Notes: generated from the sequence alone by a model not told the origin. 64,000 bases of DNA from Micromonospora lupini str. Lupac 08 (GCF_000297395.2 NZ_HF570108.1:6686255-6750254), one strand, 5' to 3'; shown: positions 8,334 to 16,059, numbered from the stretch's first letter. Numbers and translations: made by a program.

Positions 8334-8358
8334 AGCCATAAAGCTAAGCCTGCTAGCC
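8321..8358. promoter_or_regulatory. 38-bp palindromic operator, likely TetR site
   Basis: Outer arms GGCTAGC (8321-8327) and GCTAGCC (8352-8358) and inner arms TAGC (8333-8336) and GCTA (8343-8346) share one centre between 8339 and 8340; 14 of 19 base pairs match. The site covers the -10 box and the start codon of the hydrolase gene, ideal for repression by the TetR encoded second in the same operon. Confidence 0.75.
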
Positions 8359-8369
8359 AACCGCGTCAA
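8341..8369 (-). promoter_or_regulatory. promoter of the hydrolase-tetR operon
   Basis: On the minus strand TTGACG (8369-8364), a 17-bp spacer (8363-8347) and TAGCTT (8346-8341) form a good sigma-A promoter. The expected transcription start falls on or next to ATG 8333, predicting a leaderless mRNA. Confidence 0.7.
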
Positions 8370-8375
8370 GCCCTG

Positions 8376-9296
8376 TTACTTCTTGGAGACCAGCGCCCGC
8401 CCGAAGAAGACCAGGTTGGCCGGGCGCTCGGCCAGCCGACGCATCAGGTAGCCGTACCACTCGTCGCCGTACGGGACGTAGGTGCGCACCGTGTAGCCCT
8501 CGCCGGCCAGCCGGGCCTGCTCCTCGGGACGGATGCCGTAGAGCATCTGGAACTCGAAGCGCTCCGGCCCCCGGTCGAACCAGCGGGCCCGGTCCTCGCC
8601 GATCGCGATCATCCGCGGATCGTGGGTCGCCAGCATCGGGTACCCGTCGCCGGACATCAGGATGTTCAGGCAGCGGACGTAGGACTTGTCCACCTCGCGG
8701 GCCGACTGGTACGCCACCGACTCCGGCTCCCGGTACGCGCCCTTGCACAGCCGCACCCGCGACCCGGCGGAGGACAGCTCCCGGCAGTCCGACTCGGTCC
8801 GCCGCAGGTACGCCTGGAGCACCGCGCCCGTCGACGGGAAGTCCTTGCGCAGCTTGGCCAGCACCTCCAACGTCGAGTCCGTGGTGGTGTGGTCCTCCAT
8901 GTCCAGGGTGACAGTGGTGCCCGCCGCGTCGGCGGCCGCGCAGATCGCCCGCACGTTGTCGTACGCCAACTGCTCGTCGAACATCTGGCCGAGCGCGGAG
9001 AGTTTCACGCTCACCTCGGCCGCCGGGGTGAGCCCCGCGCCGGAGAGCATCTTCAGCAGCTTCAGGTATTCGTCCCGGGTGGCCGTGGCCTGCTCGGGAC
9101 GGACGGTGTCCTCGCCCAGGTGGTCGAGGGTGACGGCCAGACCGTCGTCGACGAGCCCGCGGGTCGCGCGCAACGCGTCGTCGGTGGCGGCGCCGGCGAC
9201 GAACCGGCGAACGACGTCCCGGGTGTACGGGGCGGTCGCGACGAGCCGCTCGACCTGGGATGACCGGGAGGCGGCGAGGATGACGGAACGGAGCAT
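8376..9296 (-). CDS. proline dehydrogenase (FAD-dependent, monofunctional)
   Basis: A 306-residue beta/alpha-barrel protein with hallmark ProDH segments: EVSVKLSALGQ, TLDMEDHTTTD, RLCKGAYREPE and the C-terminal FEFQMLYGIRPEEQ and RTYVPYGDEWYGYLMRRLAERPAN, which carry FAD- and proline-binding residues including the Arg pair. It oxidises proline to pyrroline-5-carboxylate with transfer of electrons to FAD. The length is that of stand-alone bacterial enzymes. The P5C dehydrogenase that usually partners it is not in this window. It lies just upstream of, and on the same strand as, the hydrolase-tetR pair, whose promoter begins next to the ProDH stop. Confidence 0.95.
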   Translation of the reverse strand: MLRSVILAASRSSQVERLVATAPYTRDVVRRFVAGAATDDALRATRGLVDDGLAVTLDHLGEDTVRPEQATATRDEYLKLLKMLSGAGLTPAAEVSVKLSALGQMFDEQLAYDNVRAICAAADAAGTTVTLDMEDHTTTDSTLEVLAKLRKDFPSTGAVLQAYLRRTESDCRELSSAGSRVRLCKGAYREPESVAYQSAREVDKSYVRCLNILMSGDGYPMLATHDPRMIAIGEDRARWFDRGPERFEFQMLYGIRPEEQARLAGEGYTVRTYVPYGDEWYGYLMRRLAERPANLVFFGRALVSKK

Positions 9297-9381
9297 GAGC
9301 CGAGCGTATCGTCCCTGCCAGGCCCCCCGCCGAGGGGCGGCCGGGGCTGCGGTGCTGGCGCCGATCGGCTACAACGATCCC

Positions 9382-9651
9382 GTGGACCAACGCCCCCGCC
9401 GCCGCCTCCGGTCGGCCTCCGTGCAGCTCGGCGCGCTCACCGCTCTCGCGCTCGCCCTCTCCGGCTGCAACATGACCTCGGACGACGACGATGACGACTG
9501 CGCCCTCGGGCCGGTCGGCGGCGGTGACACGGTCGCGCTGGCGATGCGGGTGTCCGCCCCCGTCGCGCAGCGCGCCGCCGGCGAGCCGACGACCGCCGCC
9601 CTGCCCGAGCGCGGCGGGTTCGGCACCCACCTCGCCTCCTGCGGCGGCTGA
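9382..9651 (+). CDS. small lipoprotein-like protein, YgiB-like (DUF1190-like)
   Basis: An 89-residue protein starting at GTG 9382. It has a basic N-terminus and a hydrophobic stretch (LGALTALALALSGC) with a lipobox LSGC, then a run of six aspartates and a C-terminus with PERGGFGTHLASCGG. That ending resembles the RGGFG motif near the end of YgiB/DUF1190 proteins. It is followed after 1 bp by a YgiC-like ATP-grasp gene, the same pairing as ygiB-ygiC in enterobacteria, which supports the assignment. The function is unknown. The length is much shorter than E. coli YgiB, so the homology call is tentative. Confidence 0.65.
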   Translation: MDQRPRRRLRSASVQLGALTALALALSGCNMTSDDDDDDCALGPVGGGDTVALAMRVSAPVAQRAAGEPTTAALPERGGFGTHLASCGG

Positions 9652-9652
9652 C

Positions 9653-10819
9653 GTGCGCCGCGAGTCCGTGCCACCCCGGCCCGACTGGGACGCCACCATC
9701 CGCGCGCAGGGGCTGGTGTACGTCGACACCGAGCTGCCCGACGGCGGGATCATGTCGTACTGGGACGAGACCGCCGCGTACGCCTTCGACCTCGACGAGG
9801 TGCTCCGCCTGGAGGAGGCCACCGAGGAGCTGCACCGGATGTCCGTGGCCGCCGCCGAGCACGTGGTGACCCACGGCCGGTACGCCGAGTTCGGCATCCC
9901 CGCCTGGGCGGCCGAGGCGGTCGCCCGGTCGCTGCGGGAGGCGCCACCCACCCTCTACGGGCGCTTCGACCTGGCGTACGACGGCACCTGGCCGCCGAAG
10001 ATGCTTGAGTACAACGCGGACACGCCGACGGCGCTCGTCGAGGCGAGCATCATCCAGTGGTACTGGCTGGAGCAGACCCGCCCCGAGCTGGACCAGTGGA
10101 ACAGCCTGCACGAGCGGCTGGTCGGCGCCTGGGCCAAGATCGGCGCCGGGCTGCACGACCCCCTGGTGCACGTGCTCTGGTCGAACGAGGAGGAGTCGGG
10201 CGAGGACCACATGACGGCCGGCTACCTCGCCGAGACCGCCCGGCAGGCCGGCCTGAGCGTCGAGCTGCAACCCATCCAGGAGATCGGCTGGGACGGCCGG
10301 CGCTTCGTCGACGCCGACGACCGACCGGTGACCACCTGCTTCAAGCTCTACCCGTGGGAGTGGATGCTGGCCGAGCCGTACGGGCCGCCCGCGCTGGCCC
10401 CGGGCACCCCGACCACCTGGATCGAGCCGGCCTGGAAGCTCCTGCTGTCCAACAAGGCGCTGCTCGCGATCCTCTGGGAGCTGTACCCCGACCACGAGTA
10501 CCTGCTCCCGGCGTACCTCGACTCGCCGCGTGGCATGCCCGAGTACGTGGCCAAGCCGCTGCTCGGCCGCGAGGGTGGCTCGGTACGCATCGTGACCGCC
10601 GAGCAGGAGATCACCAACCCGGGGATCTACGGCGACGAGGGCTGGTGCTACCAGGAGTTCCGGGCGCTGCCGCAGTTCGCCGGCAACCGGACGGTGCTGG
10701 GCAGCTGGATCGTCGACGGGGAGTCGGCCGGGGTGGGCGTGCGGGAGAGCGCGAGTCTGATCACCGACGGCTACGCGCGGTTCCTGCCGCACTACATCGA
10801 CGCGCCGCGCACCCCGTGA
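9653..10819 (+). CDS. glutathionylspermidine synthase-family ATP-grasp enzyme (YgiC-like)
   Basis: A 388-residue protein of the GSP-synthase ATP-grasp family, with characteristic segments LYGRFDLAYDGTWPPKMLEY, ADTPTALVEASIIQWYWLE, TTCFKLYPWEWM, LLSNKALLAILWELYP, YVAKPLLGREGGSV and GSWIVDGESAGVGVRES. The start is GTG 9653, 1 bp after the stop of the lipoprotein gene. The amidase half of Gsp synthetase is absent, as in YgiC. Since actinobacteria make mycothiol rather than glutathione, glutathionylspermidine is an unlikely product; a peptide- or amine-ligase role on an unknown substrate is more plausible. Confidence 0.88.
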   Translation: MRRESVPPRPDWDATIRAQGLVYVDTELPDGGIMSYWDETAAYAFDLDEVLRLEEATEELHRMSVAAAEHVVTHGRYAEFGIPAWAAEAVARSLREAPPTLYGRFDLAYDGTWPPKMLEYNADTPTALVEASIIQWYWLEQTRPELDQWNSLHERLVGAWAKIGAGLHDPLVHVLWSNEEESGEDHMTAGYLAETARQAGLSVELQPIQEIGWDGRRFVDADDRPVTTCFKLYPWEWMLAEPYGPPALAPGTPTTWIEPAWKLLLSNKALLAILWELYPDHEYLLPAYLDSPRGMPEYVAKPLLGREGGSVRIVTAEQEITNPGIYGDEGWCYQEFRALPQFAGNRTVLGSWIVDGESAGVGVRESASLITDGYARFLPHYIDAPRTP

Positions 10820-10838
10820 GTCGTCTACGGTTGGGGGC

Positions 10839-11426
10839 GTGAACTTCGACGCGTACGCCCGGACCGGTGTTGACCTGGTCAACGCCCGCCTGGACGACCT
10901 CGACGACCTGCGGGCCCTCTTTCCCGACGACAACGCCTGGATGCGCGACGAGGTCGCCGATCGCGACGTCGCGATCTTCCGGCGGGCGCAGAAGCGGCTC
11001 CGCGACGTCTTCGAGTACGGCACCTCGGGGCGCGACGCCCAGGCGGTGACCGAGCTGAACGCGCTGCTCGAGGCGTTCCCGGTCCAGCCGCGCATCTCCG
11101 GGCACGACTCCAGCGACTGGCACATGCACGTGACCAGCCGGGGCGCGTCGGTAAGCGCCGAATACCTGGCGGGCGCGGTCTGGGGGCTGTCGGTGTGGCT
11201 CTGCGAGTACGGCAGCGCACGCTTCGGGGTCTGCGCCGACGAGCGGTGCGGCAACGTCTACCTGGACACGTCGTCCAACTGCTGCCGGCGGTTCTGCTCC
11301 GAGCGCTGCGCCACCCGTTCGCACGTGGCGGCGCACCGGGCCCGCAAGCGGGCCGCCATCGGGGAGCAACTGCCGGTCGCCCCGCAGCCGACCGCGACCA
11401 CCGAGTCGCTCACCCCGGTGAGCTGA
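10839..11426 (+). CDS. CGNR zinc-finger protein (ABATE-type regulator)
   Basis: A 195-residue protein with an N-terminal ABATE-like helical domain and a C-terminal CGNR zinc finger: CADERCGNVYLDTSSNCCRRFCSERC, followed by RSHVAAHRARKR. CGNR proteins are thought to be stress-responsive transcription regulators with a ligand-binding N-terminal half. The start is GTG 10839, 19 bp after the YgiC-like gene, so it could be in the same transcript. It ends with a Pro/Thr-rich tail. Targets cannot be read from the sequence. Confidence 0.88.
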   Translation: MNFDAYARTGVDLVNARLDDLDDLRALFPDDNAWMRDEVADRDVAIFRRAQKRLRDVFEYGTSGRDAQAVTELNALLEAFPVQPRISGHDSSDWHMHVTSRGASVSAEYLAGAVWGLSVWLCEYGSARFGVCADERCGNVYLDTSSNCCRRFCSERCATRSHVAAHRARKRAAIGEQLPVAPQPTATTESLTPVS

Positions 11427-11455
11427 CCGCCCGCGCCCCCGCCCACGGGGTGGGG

Positions 11456-12262
11456 TCAGACGTCGACAGGTGACTGCGCGGGCAGGTGCTGCCGGGCGAA
11501 CTCCAGCGCGGCGCGCAGGTCCGCCTCGCGCACCGCGCGGCTCTTCGCGCCCCGGGTCGCCACCTCGACGGCCACCGAGCCGGTGAAGCCCCGCGCCGCC
11601 AGCGAGGAGAGCAGCTCCCCGCAGGGCTGGGTGCCGCGCCCGGGCACCAGATGCTCGTCGCGGCCCTCGCCGGTGCCGTCGCCGAGGTGCACGTGGGCCA
11701 GGCCCGCGCCCATCCGGTCGGCCATCTCCAGGGGGTCGCTGTGCGACGCCGCGCAGTGCGACAGATCCAGGGTGTACGACGGGTAGCCGGCGTCGGTGGG
11801 ATCCCACCCGGGGACGTACGGGACGAACTGCCGGCCCGCCATCCGCACCGGGTACATGTTCTCCACGGCGAAGCGCAGGCCGTTGAACCGCTCCGCGACA
11901 GTGGCCAGCCCCTCGGCGAAGTTACGCGCGTAGTCGCGCTGCCAGGAGAACGGCGGGTGCACCACGACCGTCGGCGCTCCCAGCGTCTCGGCCAGCTCGG
12001 CGGCTCTGCGCAGTCGCTCCCACGGATCCGGGCTCCACACCCGCTGGGTGACCAGCAGGCAGGGCGCGTGCACCGAGAGAACCGGCACGTCGTAGTGCGC
12101 CGACAGGCCACGCAGCGCGCCCGCGTCCTGGCTGACCACGTCGGTCCAGACCATCACCTCGACGCCGTCGTAGCCGAGCGCCGCGGCCAGTTGGAACGCC
12201 GCCGCGGTCGGCTCGGGAAAGACCGACGAGCTGGACAGGAGCACCGGAACGCGGGAAGTCAC
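11456..12262 (-). CDS. sugar phosphate isomerase/epimerase (xylose-isomerase-like TIM barrel)
   Basis: A 268-residue AP-endonuclease-2/xylose-isomerase-like TIM barrel. Metal-site segments include VVHPPFSWQ, FAVENMYPVR (metal-binding Glu), YTLDLSHCAA, LAHVHLGDGTGEG and VAVEVATRG. It corresponds to Rv0498 by family and by its place beside the Ppx/GppA gene (Rv0496). The real substrate is unknown; related enzymes isomerise or epimerise free or phosphorylated sugars, and some are inosose dehydratases. It lies 76 bp downstream of the Ppx/GppA gene on the same strand. Confidence 0.88.
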   Translation of the reverse strand: MTSRVPVLLSSSSVFPEPTAAAFQLAAALGYDGVEVMVWTDVVSQDAGALRGLSAHYDVPVLSVHAPCLLVTQRVWSPDPWERLRRAAELAETLGAPTVVVHPPFSWQRDYARNFAEGLATVAERFNGLRFAVENMYPVRMAGRQFVPYVPGWDPTDAGYPSYTLDLSHCAASHSDPLEMADRMGAGLAHVHLGDGTGEGRDEHLVPGRGTQPCGELLSSLAARGFTGSVAVEVATRGAKSRAVREADLRAALEFARQHLPAQSPVDV

Positions 12263-12338
12263 GTCAGCCAGCGTAGCCCGGCCGTCGTAGGGCCATCAGG
12301 ACGAGCGCCGGCAAACCGCCCGTAACCCGGCAGCCCGG

Positions 12339-13283
12339 TCAGATCGGTTCGAGTTGATCGAGTCGGCGGAGGATGACCCCCTCCCGCAGGGCCCACGGGC
12401 AGATGTCAAGCGAGTCCAGGTCGAGCCTGCGCATCACCGCCTCGGCGACCACCGCGCCCGCCAGCAACTGGTGGGCCCGGCCCGCACTGACCCCCTCCAA
12501 CTCCATCAACTGGGTGGGCGGGATGTGCCGGATGAAGCCGATGACCTGCCGCAGACCGGCACGGGTCAGGCTGCGCCGCGTCCAGAGCCCGGCCCCGGAC
12601 GGCGCCGCGCCGGCCAGTCGCGCCAGGGTGCGGAACGTCTTCGAGGTGGCCACCGCCCGTCCCCAGCCCACCTCGGTCAACTGGTCGACGACCTTGTCCA
12701 GCCGGCCGTCCACGTACTCCCGCAGCTTGTCGACGGCCTCGGTGGACGGCGGCGTCGCGCTGTCCGGGTCGACCCGCAGCCGCTCCCTGGTCAGGCGGCC
12801 GGCGCCGAGCGGCAGCGAGATCGCCGCGTCCGGGTCCTCGTCGATCCCGGCGGCGATCTCCAGGGAGCCGCCACCGATGTCGAGCACCAGCAGGCGCCCC
12901 GCCGACCAGCCGAACCAGCGCCGCACCGCCAGGAAGGTCATCCGCGCCTCGTCCGCGCCGGAGAGCACCTCCAGGCGTACGCCGGTCTCGTCGCGCACCC
13001 GGGCGAGCACGTCGGCCGCGTTTGTGGCGTCGCGTACCGCCGAGGTGGCGAACGCGATCAGGTCGTCGGCCTCCAGCCCCGTGGCCGCCGCCTTGGCCAT
13101 GCCGACCGCCTTGACCAGGCCGTCCGAGCCGGCCTCGGTCAACGCGCCGTCCGGGCCGATCTGCTCGGCGAGACGCAGGACGACCTTCTCCGAGTGCGCC
13201 GGCCAGGGGTGCGCGCCGTGGTGCGCGTCGACCACCAGCAGGTGCACCGTGTTGGATCCGACGTCGAGGACACCCAGTCGCAT
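12339..13283 (-). CDS. Ppx/GppA family phosphatase (exopolyphosphatase / pppGpp phosphatase)
   Basis: A 314-residue protein of the ASKHA-fold Ppx/GppA family. Seen are the N-terminal phosphate loop LGVLDVGSNTVHLLVVD, FATSAVRDATNA, the catalytic Glu region LSGADEARMTF and the second phosphate loop VLDIGGGSLEIAAG. The length is that of short actinobacterial Ppx proteins lacking the HD-like C-terminal domains of E. coli Ppx. It hydrolyses terminal phosphate from polyphosphate or pppGpp; which is not predictable. Placement near the RegX3/SenX3-PhoU phosphate-control genes is shared with M. tuberculosis Rv0496 and fits a phosphate-homeostasis role. Confidence 0.9.
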   Translation of the reverse strand: MRLGVLDVGSNTVHLLVVDAHHGAHPWPAHSEKVVLRLAEQIGPDGALTEAGSDGLVKAVGMAKAAATGLEADDLIAFATSAVRDATNAADVLARVRDETGVRLEVLSGADEARMTFLAVRRWFGWSAGRLLVLDIGGGSLEIAAGIDEDPDAAISLPLGAGRLTRERLRVDPDSATPPSTEAVDKLREYVDGRLDKVVDQLTEVGWGRAVATSKTFRTLARLAGAAPSGAGLWTRRSLTRAGLRQVIGFIRHIPPTQLMELEGVSAGRAHQLLAGAVVAEAVMRRLDLDSLDICPWALREGVILRRLDQLEPI

Positions 13284-13357
13284 GGTGAAGACCCTAGGTG
13301 CAACACGTTCGTGCGGCTCGCCGGCCTGCCGACGTCACCGCGCGTACGCTGGTCCGG

Positions 13358-14161
13358 GTGACGATGGAGCTGCGCGTGCTGGTGGACGATCCGGGCGATC
13401 CGCGCAGCCGCGAGGTGCCGCTGGACTTTCCCCGGGAGTGGATCGAGTTCGCCGACCCGGCGGACGAGACCCACCTGATCCGGGCCGACCTGACCTGGCT
13501 GCTCTCCCGCTGGACCTGCATCTTCGGGCGGGGTTGCCACGGCATCATCGCCGGCCGGTCGGCCGACGGCTGCTGCTCGCACGGGGCGTTCTTCACCGAC
13601 TCGGACGACGAGAAGCGTGTCCGCAACGCGGTCAAACGGCTCACTCCGTCGACCTGGCAGCACTTCCGGCGCGGTTTCAAGAACTGGACCGACGAGGACA
13701 CGATCGACGGCAAGAACCCGGCGCGCCGCACCGCCACCCAGGGCGCCGACGGGCCGTGCGTCTTCCTCAACGACGCCGACTTCGCCGGCGGCGGAGGGTG
13801 CGCGCTGCACGCCCAGGCGCTGCGCGACGGGGTGCACCCGCTGGAATACAAGCCGGACGTCTGCTGGCAACTGCCGATCCGGCGGGACCAGGACTGGGTC
13901 AAGCGCCCCGACAACTCCAAGGTGCTGGTCTCCACGCTGTCCGAGTTCGACAGGCGCGGCTGGGGCGCCGGCGGGCACGATCTGGACTGGTGGTGCACCT
14001 CCTCGACGGACGCCCACGTGGGCACCGAGCCGATGTACCTCTCCTACGGGCCGGAGCTGACCGCGCTGATCGGCGCCGCCGCGTACGAGCGGCTGGCCGA
14101 GCTGTGCGCGGCGCGGGTCAAGCAGGGCATGGTCGCCCCGCACCCGGCCGACAATCTCTAG
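13358..14161 (+). CDS. YkgJ/DUF3109-like cysteine-cluster protein
   Basis: A protein of about 267 residues starting at GTG 13358 or ATG 13364. It carries two Cys clusters: WTCIFGRGCHGI with DGCCSHGA in the first third, and PCVFLNDADF, GCALHAQALRDGVHP and KPDVCWQLPI in the middle. The CxxL...CALHxxALxxGxxP...KPxxCWxxP pattern is that of YkgJ/DUF3109-type zinc- or iron-chelating proteins. The biochemical role is unknown. It is divergent from the Ppx/GppA gene (75 bp between starts) and convergent with the TetR gene, with only 4 bp between stops. Confidence 0.75.
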   Translation: MTMELRVLVDDPGDPRSREVPLDFPREWIEFADPADETHLIRADLTWLLSRWTCIFGRGCHGIIAGRSADGCCSHGAFFTDSDDEKRVRNAVKRLTPSTWQHFRRGFKNWTDEDTIDGKNPARRTATQGADGPCVFLNDADFAGGGGCALHAQALRDGVHPLEYKPDVCWQLPIRRDQDWVKRPDNSKVLVSTLSEFDRRGWGAGGHDLDWWCTSSTDAHVGTEPMYLSYGPELTALIGAAAYERLAELCAARVKQGMVAPHPADNL

Positions 14162-14165
14162 CTGG

Positions 14166-14744
14166 TCAGCGCAACGCCGCGTCGACGAGCGTGCGGGCGC
14201 TGCGCCGGGCCGCGTCGGCGTTCACCGGATCGCCGTCCAGCACACCGCCGGCGAGCCCGCCGTCGAGCAGCAGGGTGAGCTGCCGGGCGAGCAGCTCCGG
14301 GTCGGCGGCGCCGGCCTGCCGGGCCAGCTCGGTCACCCACGCCCGGACCACCGTCTTGTGCTCGACCGTGCGGGCGTGCACCGCCCCGCCGGCCGGTGAC
14401 TCGGCGGCCGTGTTGATGAACGCGCAGCCGTGGTAGCCGTCCCGCCGACAGGCGCCGGCCAGCGCGTCGAACATCCCGACCAACTGGTCGCGCGGCTCGT
14501 CGCCGGCGTCCCGGGCCGCGGCGCGCAGCGCGCCGAACCACGCCTGGTCGACCCGATCGAGGTACGCCAGCACCAGGTCGTCCTTGCGCGGGAAGTGCTT
14601 GTAGAGCGTCGCCTTGGCCACGCCCGACTCGGCGATGACCGTGTCGACCCCCACGCCGCGCGGGCCGTGGGCGTAGAAGAGCCGGAACGCGGTCTCCAGG
14701 ATCCGGTCCCGGGCCGAGCCGGCCGGTGTGCGGTGGGCAGGCAT
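14166..14744 (-). CDS. TetR/AcrR-family regulator
   Basis: A 192-residue TetR protein with HTH segment GVDTVIAESGVAKATLYKHF (about residues 34-53) and an alpha-helical ligand domain. A site at 14780-14798, just before its own start, closely matches a second site at 15271-15290 in front of the NADPH-dependent oxidoreductase gene. This indicates autoregulation and control of that gene. The effector is unknown. The gene ends 4 bp from the convergent Cys-cluster gene. Confidence 0.88.
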   Translation of the reverse strand: MPAHRTPAGSARDRILETAFRLFYAHGPRGVGVDTVIAESGVAKATLYKHFPRKDDLVLAYLDRVDQAWFGALRAAARDAGDEPRDQLVGMFDALAGACRRDGYHGCAFINTAAESPAGGAVHARTVEHKTVVRAWVTELARQAGAADPELLARQLTLLLDGGLAGGVLDGDPVNADAARRSARTLVDAALR

Positions 14745-14779
14745 CGGTACTCCCTCGACGTGCTGGCGGCGGGCCGATT

Positions 14780-14798
14780 CTACAGACAGCTCCGTCTA
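14780..14798 (-). promoter_or_regulatory. TetR operator, site 1 (upstream of tetR)
   Basis: The minus strand reads TAGACGGAGCTGTCTGTAG. It matches site 2 (TAGACAGACCTGTCTGTTAG) at 15 of the first 17 positions and carries the same TAGAC...GTCTGT dyad. It lies 36 bp upstream of the tetR ATG. Confidence 0.7.
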
Positions 14799-15052
14799 CT
14801 GCTGCCGTCCGAGCCCCTCGCCCGGCCGCCCGCCCACCCCGACGAGTACCCGCGCCCGCGCCCGCGATACGGCGATGCCGACACCCCGGCCGACGCCCCC
14901 AGGGGCGGCGCTGCTCGACGAGCGGGCCACCTTCCGAGGCAGCGGGGCTGAACGGCGCCCGCAGCGGCAACCGCCCGTCCCGCTGGCTCCACGCCGCCTC
15001 CAACCCCCGCAACACCCCCGTCCCCAGCAGCCCAGAGGTATGGGCCGCGACT

Positions 15053-15189
15053 CCTTTGGAGCTGATAGCGCCGACGTCATCGGCAGATCAATAGTCCGAG
15101 ACATCTGGCGGATGGCTTGGTTTGAGATCAACGGCGGAAGAGTTGTTTGTGATCAACGGCTGATTCGTTTGCGGCATCAGCTCCAAAGG
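15053..15189. repeat. MITE-like element with 14-bp inverted ends
   Basis: Perfect 14-bp inverted repeats CCTTTGGAGCTGAT (15053-15066) and ATCAGCTCCAAAGG (15176-15189) bound a 137-bp segment whose base composition is lower in GC than its surroundings. Inside are a palindrome GCCGACGTCATCGGC (15069-15083) and a direct repeat GATCAACGGC (15126-15135 and 15151-15160). No coding sequence fits. A non-autonomous mobile element or a folded regulatory RNA are both possible. Confidence 0.6.
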
Positions 15190-15270
15190 CTCCGCAGCAT
15201 GCCCGGCCGGCACGGGCCGGGCCGGGCACAGGCCGGGCCGGGCCACCTTTGAGCCGTCAGGGACAGCGAG

Positions 15271-15290
15271 TAGACAGACCTGTCTGTTAG
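15271..15290 (+). promoter_or_regulatory. TetR operator, site 2 (upstream of the F420/NADP oxidoreductase)
   Basis: TAGACAGACCTGTCTGTTAG contains a perfect dyad AGACAG-AC-CTGTCT and is nearly the same as site 1. It lies 54 bp before the start of the oxidoreductase gene, where a promoter is expected. Confidence 0.75.
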
Positions 15291-15344
15291 CCTGCTCGCA
15301 ACCGGCGCGACGCCACTCCGCGCCCGAGTGGAGGATCGATCGAC

Positions 15345-15998
15345 ATGCGCATCGCAGTTCTCGGCACCGGCTCGGTCGGCAGGACCATCAGCGCCCGCGC
15401 GGCGGAGTTGGGCCACCAGGTCACCATCGGCACCCGGGACGTCGCGGCCACCCTGGCCGGCGACTACGCCGCCTGGACCGCCGAGCACCCTGAGGTGGGC
15501 CTGGCAACCCAGGCAGACGCGGCCGCAGGCGCCGAGCTGGTGGTAAACGCCACCAGTGGCAGCGGCTCCCTGCCGGCGCTCACCGCGGCCGGCGCGGCGA
15601 ACCTGGCCGGCAAGGTCCTGCTCGACATCGCCAACCCGCTCGACTTCAGCGCAGGCTTCCCGCCCACCCTGACAGTGCAGGACACCGATTCCCTCGCCGA
15701 GCAGATCCAGCGGGAGTTCCCGCAGGCCAAGGTGGTCAAGTCACTCAACACGCTTACCGCCGAGCTGATGGTGCGACCGCGCCAGCTCGCCGACGGCGCG
15801 CACAGCGTGTTCGTCTCCGGCGACGACGCGGAGGCCAAGCGGATCGTCACCGGGCTGCTCGTCAGCTTCGGCCACACCGACGTGATCGACCTCGGCGACC
15901 TCTCCACCGCCCGGGGCACCGAGATGCTGATGCCACTCTGGCTACGGCTCTACGGCCGGCTCGGCACCGCCGACTTCAATTTCAAGGTCGTCCGCTGA
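15345..15998 (+). CDS. NADPH-dependent F420 reductase-like oxidoreductase
   Basis: A 217-residue protein of the F420-dependent NADP oxidoreductase family. It starts MRIAVLGTGSVGRTISARAA with a GxGxxG Rossmann motif, followed by TIGTRDVAAT (NADP phosphate-binding Arg region), VVNATSGSGS, ANPLDFSAGFPP, KVVKSLNT and SVFVSGDDAEAK. A GGAGG-type ribosome-binding site precedes ATG 15345. Such proteins transfer hydride between NADPH and F420 or reduce other substrates; cofactor preference cannot be settled here. It is probably repressed by the TetR at 14166-14744 through the operator at 15271. A perfect hairpin terminates it. Confidence 0.85.
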   Translation: MRIAVLGTGSVGRTISARAAELGHQVTIGTRDVAATLAGDYAAWTAEHPEVGLATQADAAAGAELVVNATSGSGSLPALTAAGAANLAGKVLLDIANPLDFSAGFPPTLTVQDTDSLAEQIQREFPQAKVVKSLNTLTAELMVRPRQLADGAHSVFVSGDDAEAKRIVTGLLVSFGHTDVIDLGDLSTARGTEMLMPLWLRLYGRLGTADFNFKVVR

Positions 15999-16012
15999 GC
16001 GGCCCCCGACAG

Positions 16013-16051
16013 CCCGAAGGGGGCCCACGCCGAGCGTGGGCCCCCTTCGGG
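16013..16051. terminator. bidirectional terminator, 18-bp perfect stem
   Basis: CCCGAAGGGGGCCCACGC (16013-16030), loop CGA, then an exactly complementary 18-base arm (16034-16051). It stands between convergent genes (stops at 15998 and 16060) and can serve both strands. Confidence 0.9.
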
Positions 16052-16059
16052 TCGGCCGA

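Larger units (their letters stand above)
14745..15344. other. 600-bp intergenic region with two TetR operators and a repeat element
   Basis: No convincing gene is present. The region holds a TetR operator beside the tetR start (14780-14798), a Pro/Arg-coding-like high-GC stretch (about 14800-15050) with no recognisable product, a less GC-rich inverted-repeat element (15053-15189) and a second operator (15271-15290) before the F420/NADP oxidoreductase. Short open frames in the first half have no ribosome-binding site or family match. Confidence 0.6.

Noticed and set aside
9437..11254. 605-residue minus-strand frame opposite the ATP-grasp and CGNR genes
   Set aside because: No ribosome-binding site, no family match, biased composition; the plus strand carries two well-supported genes.
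14800..15050. Short protein-coding frames in the intergenic region upstream of the oxidoreductase
   Set aside because: Pro/Arg-rich frames on both strands without start signals or recognisable products.
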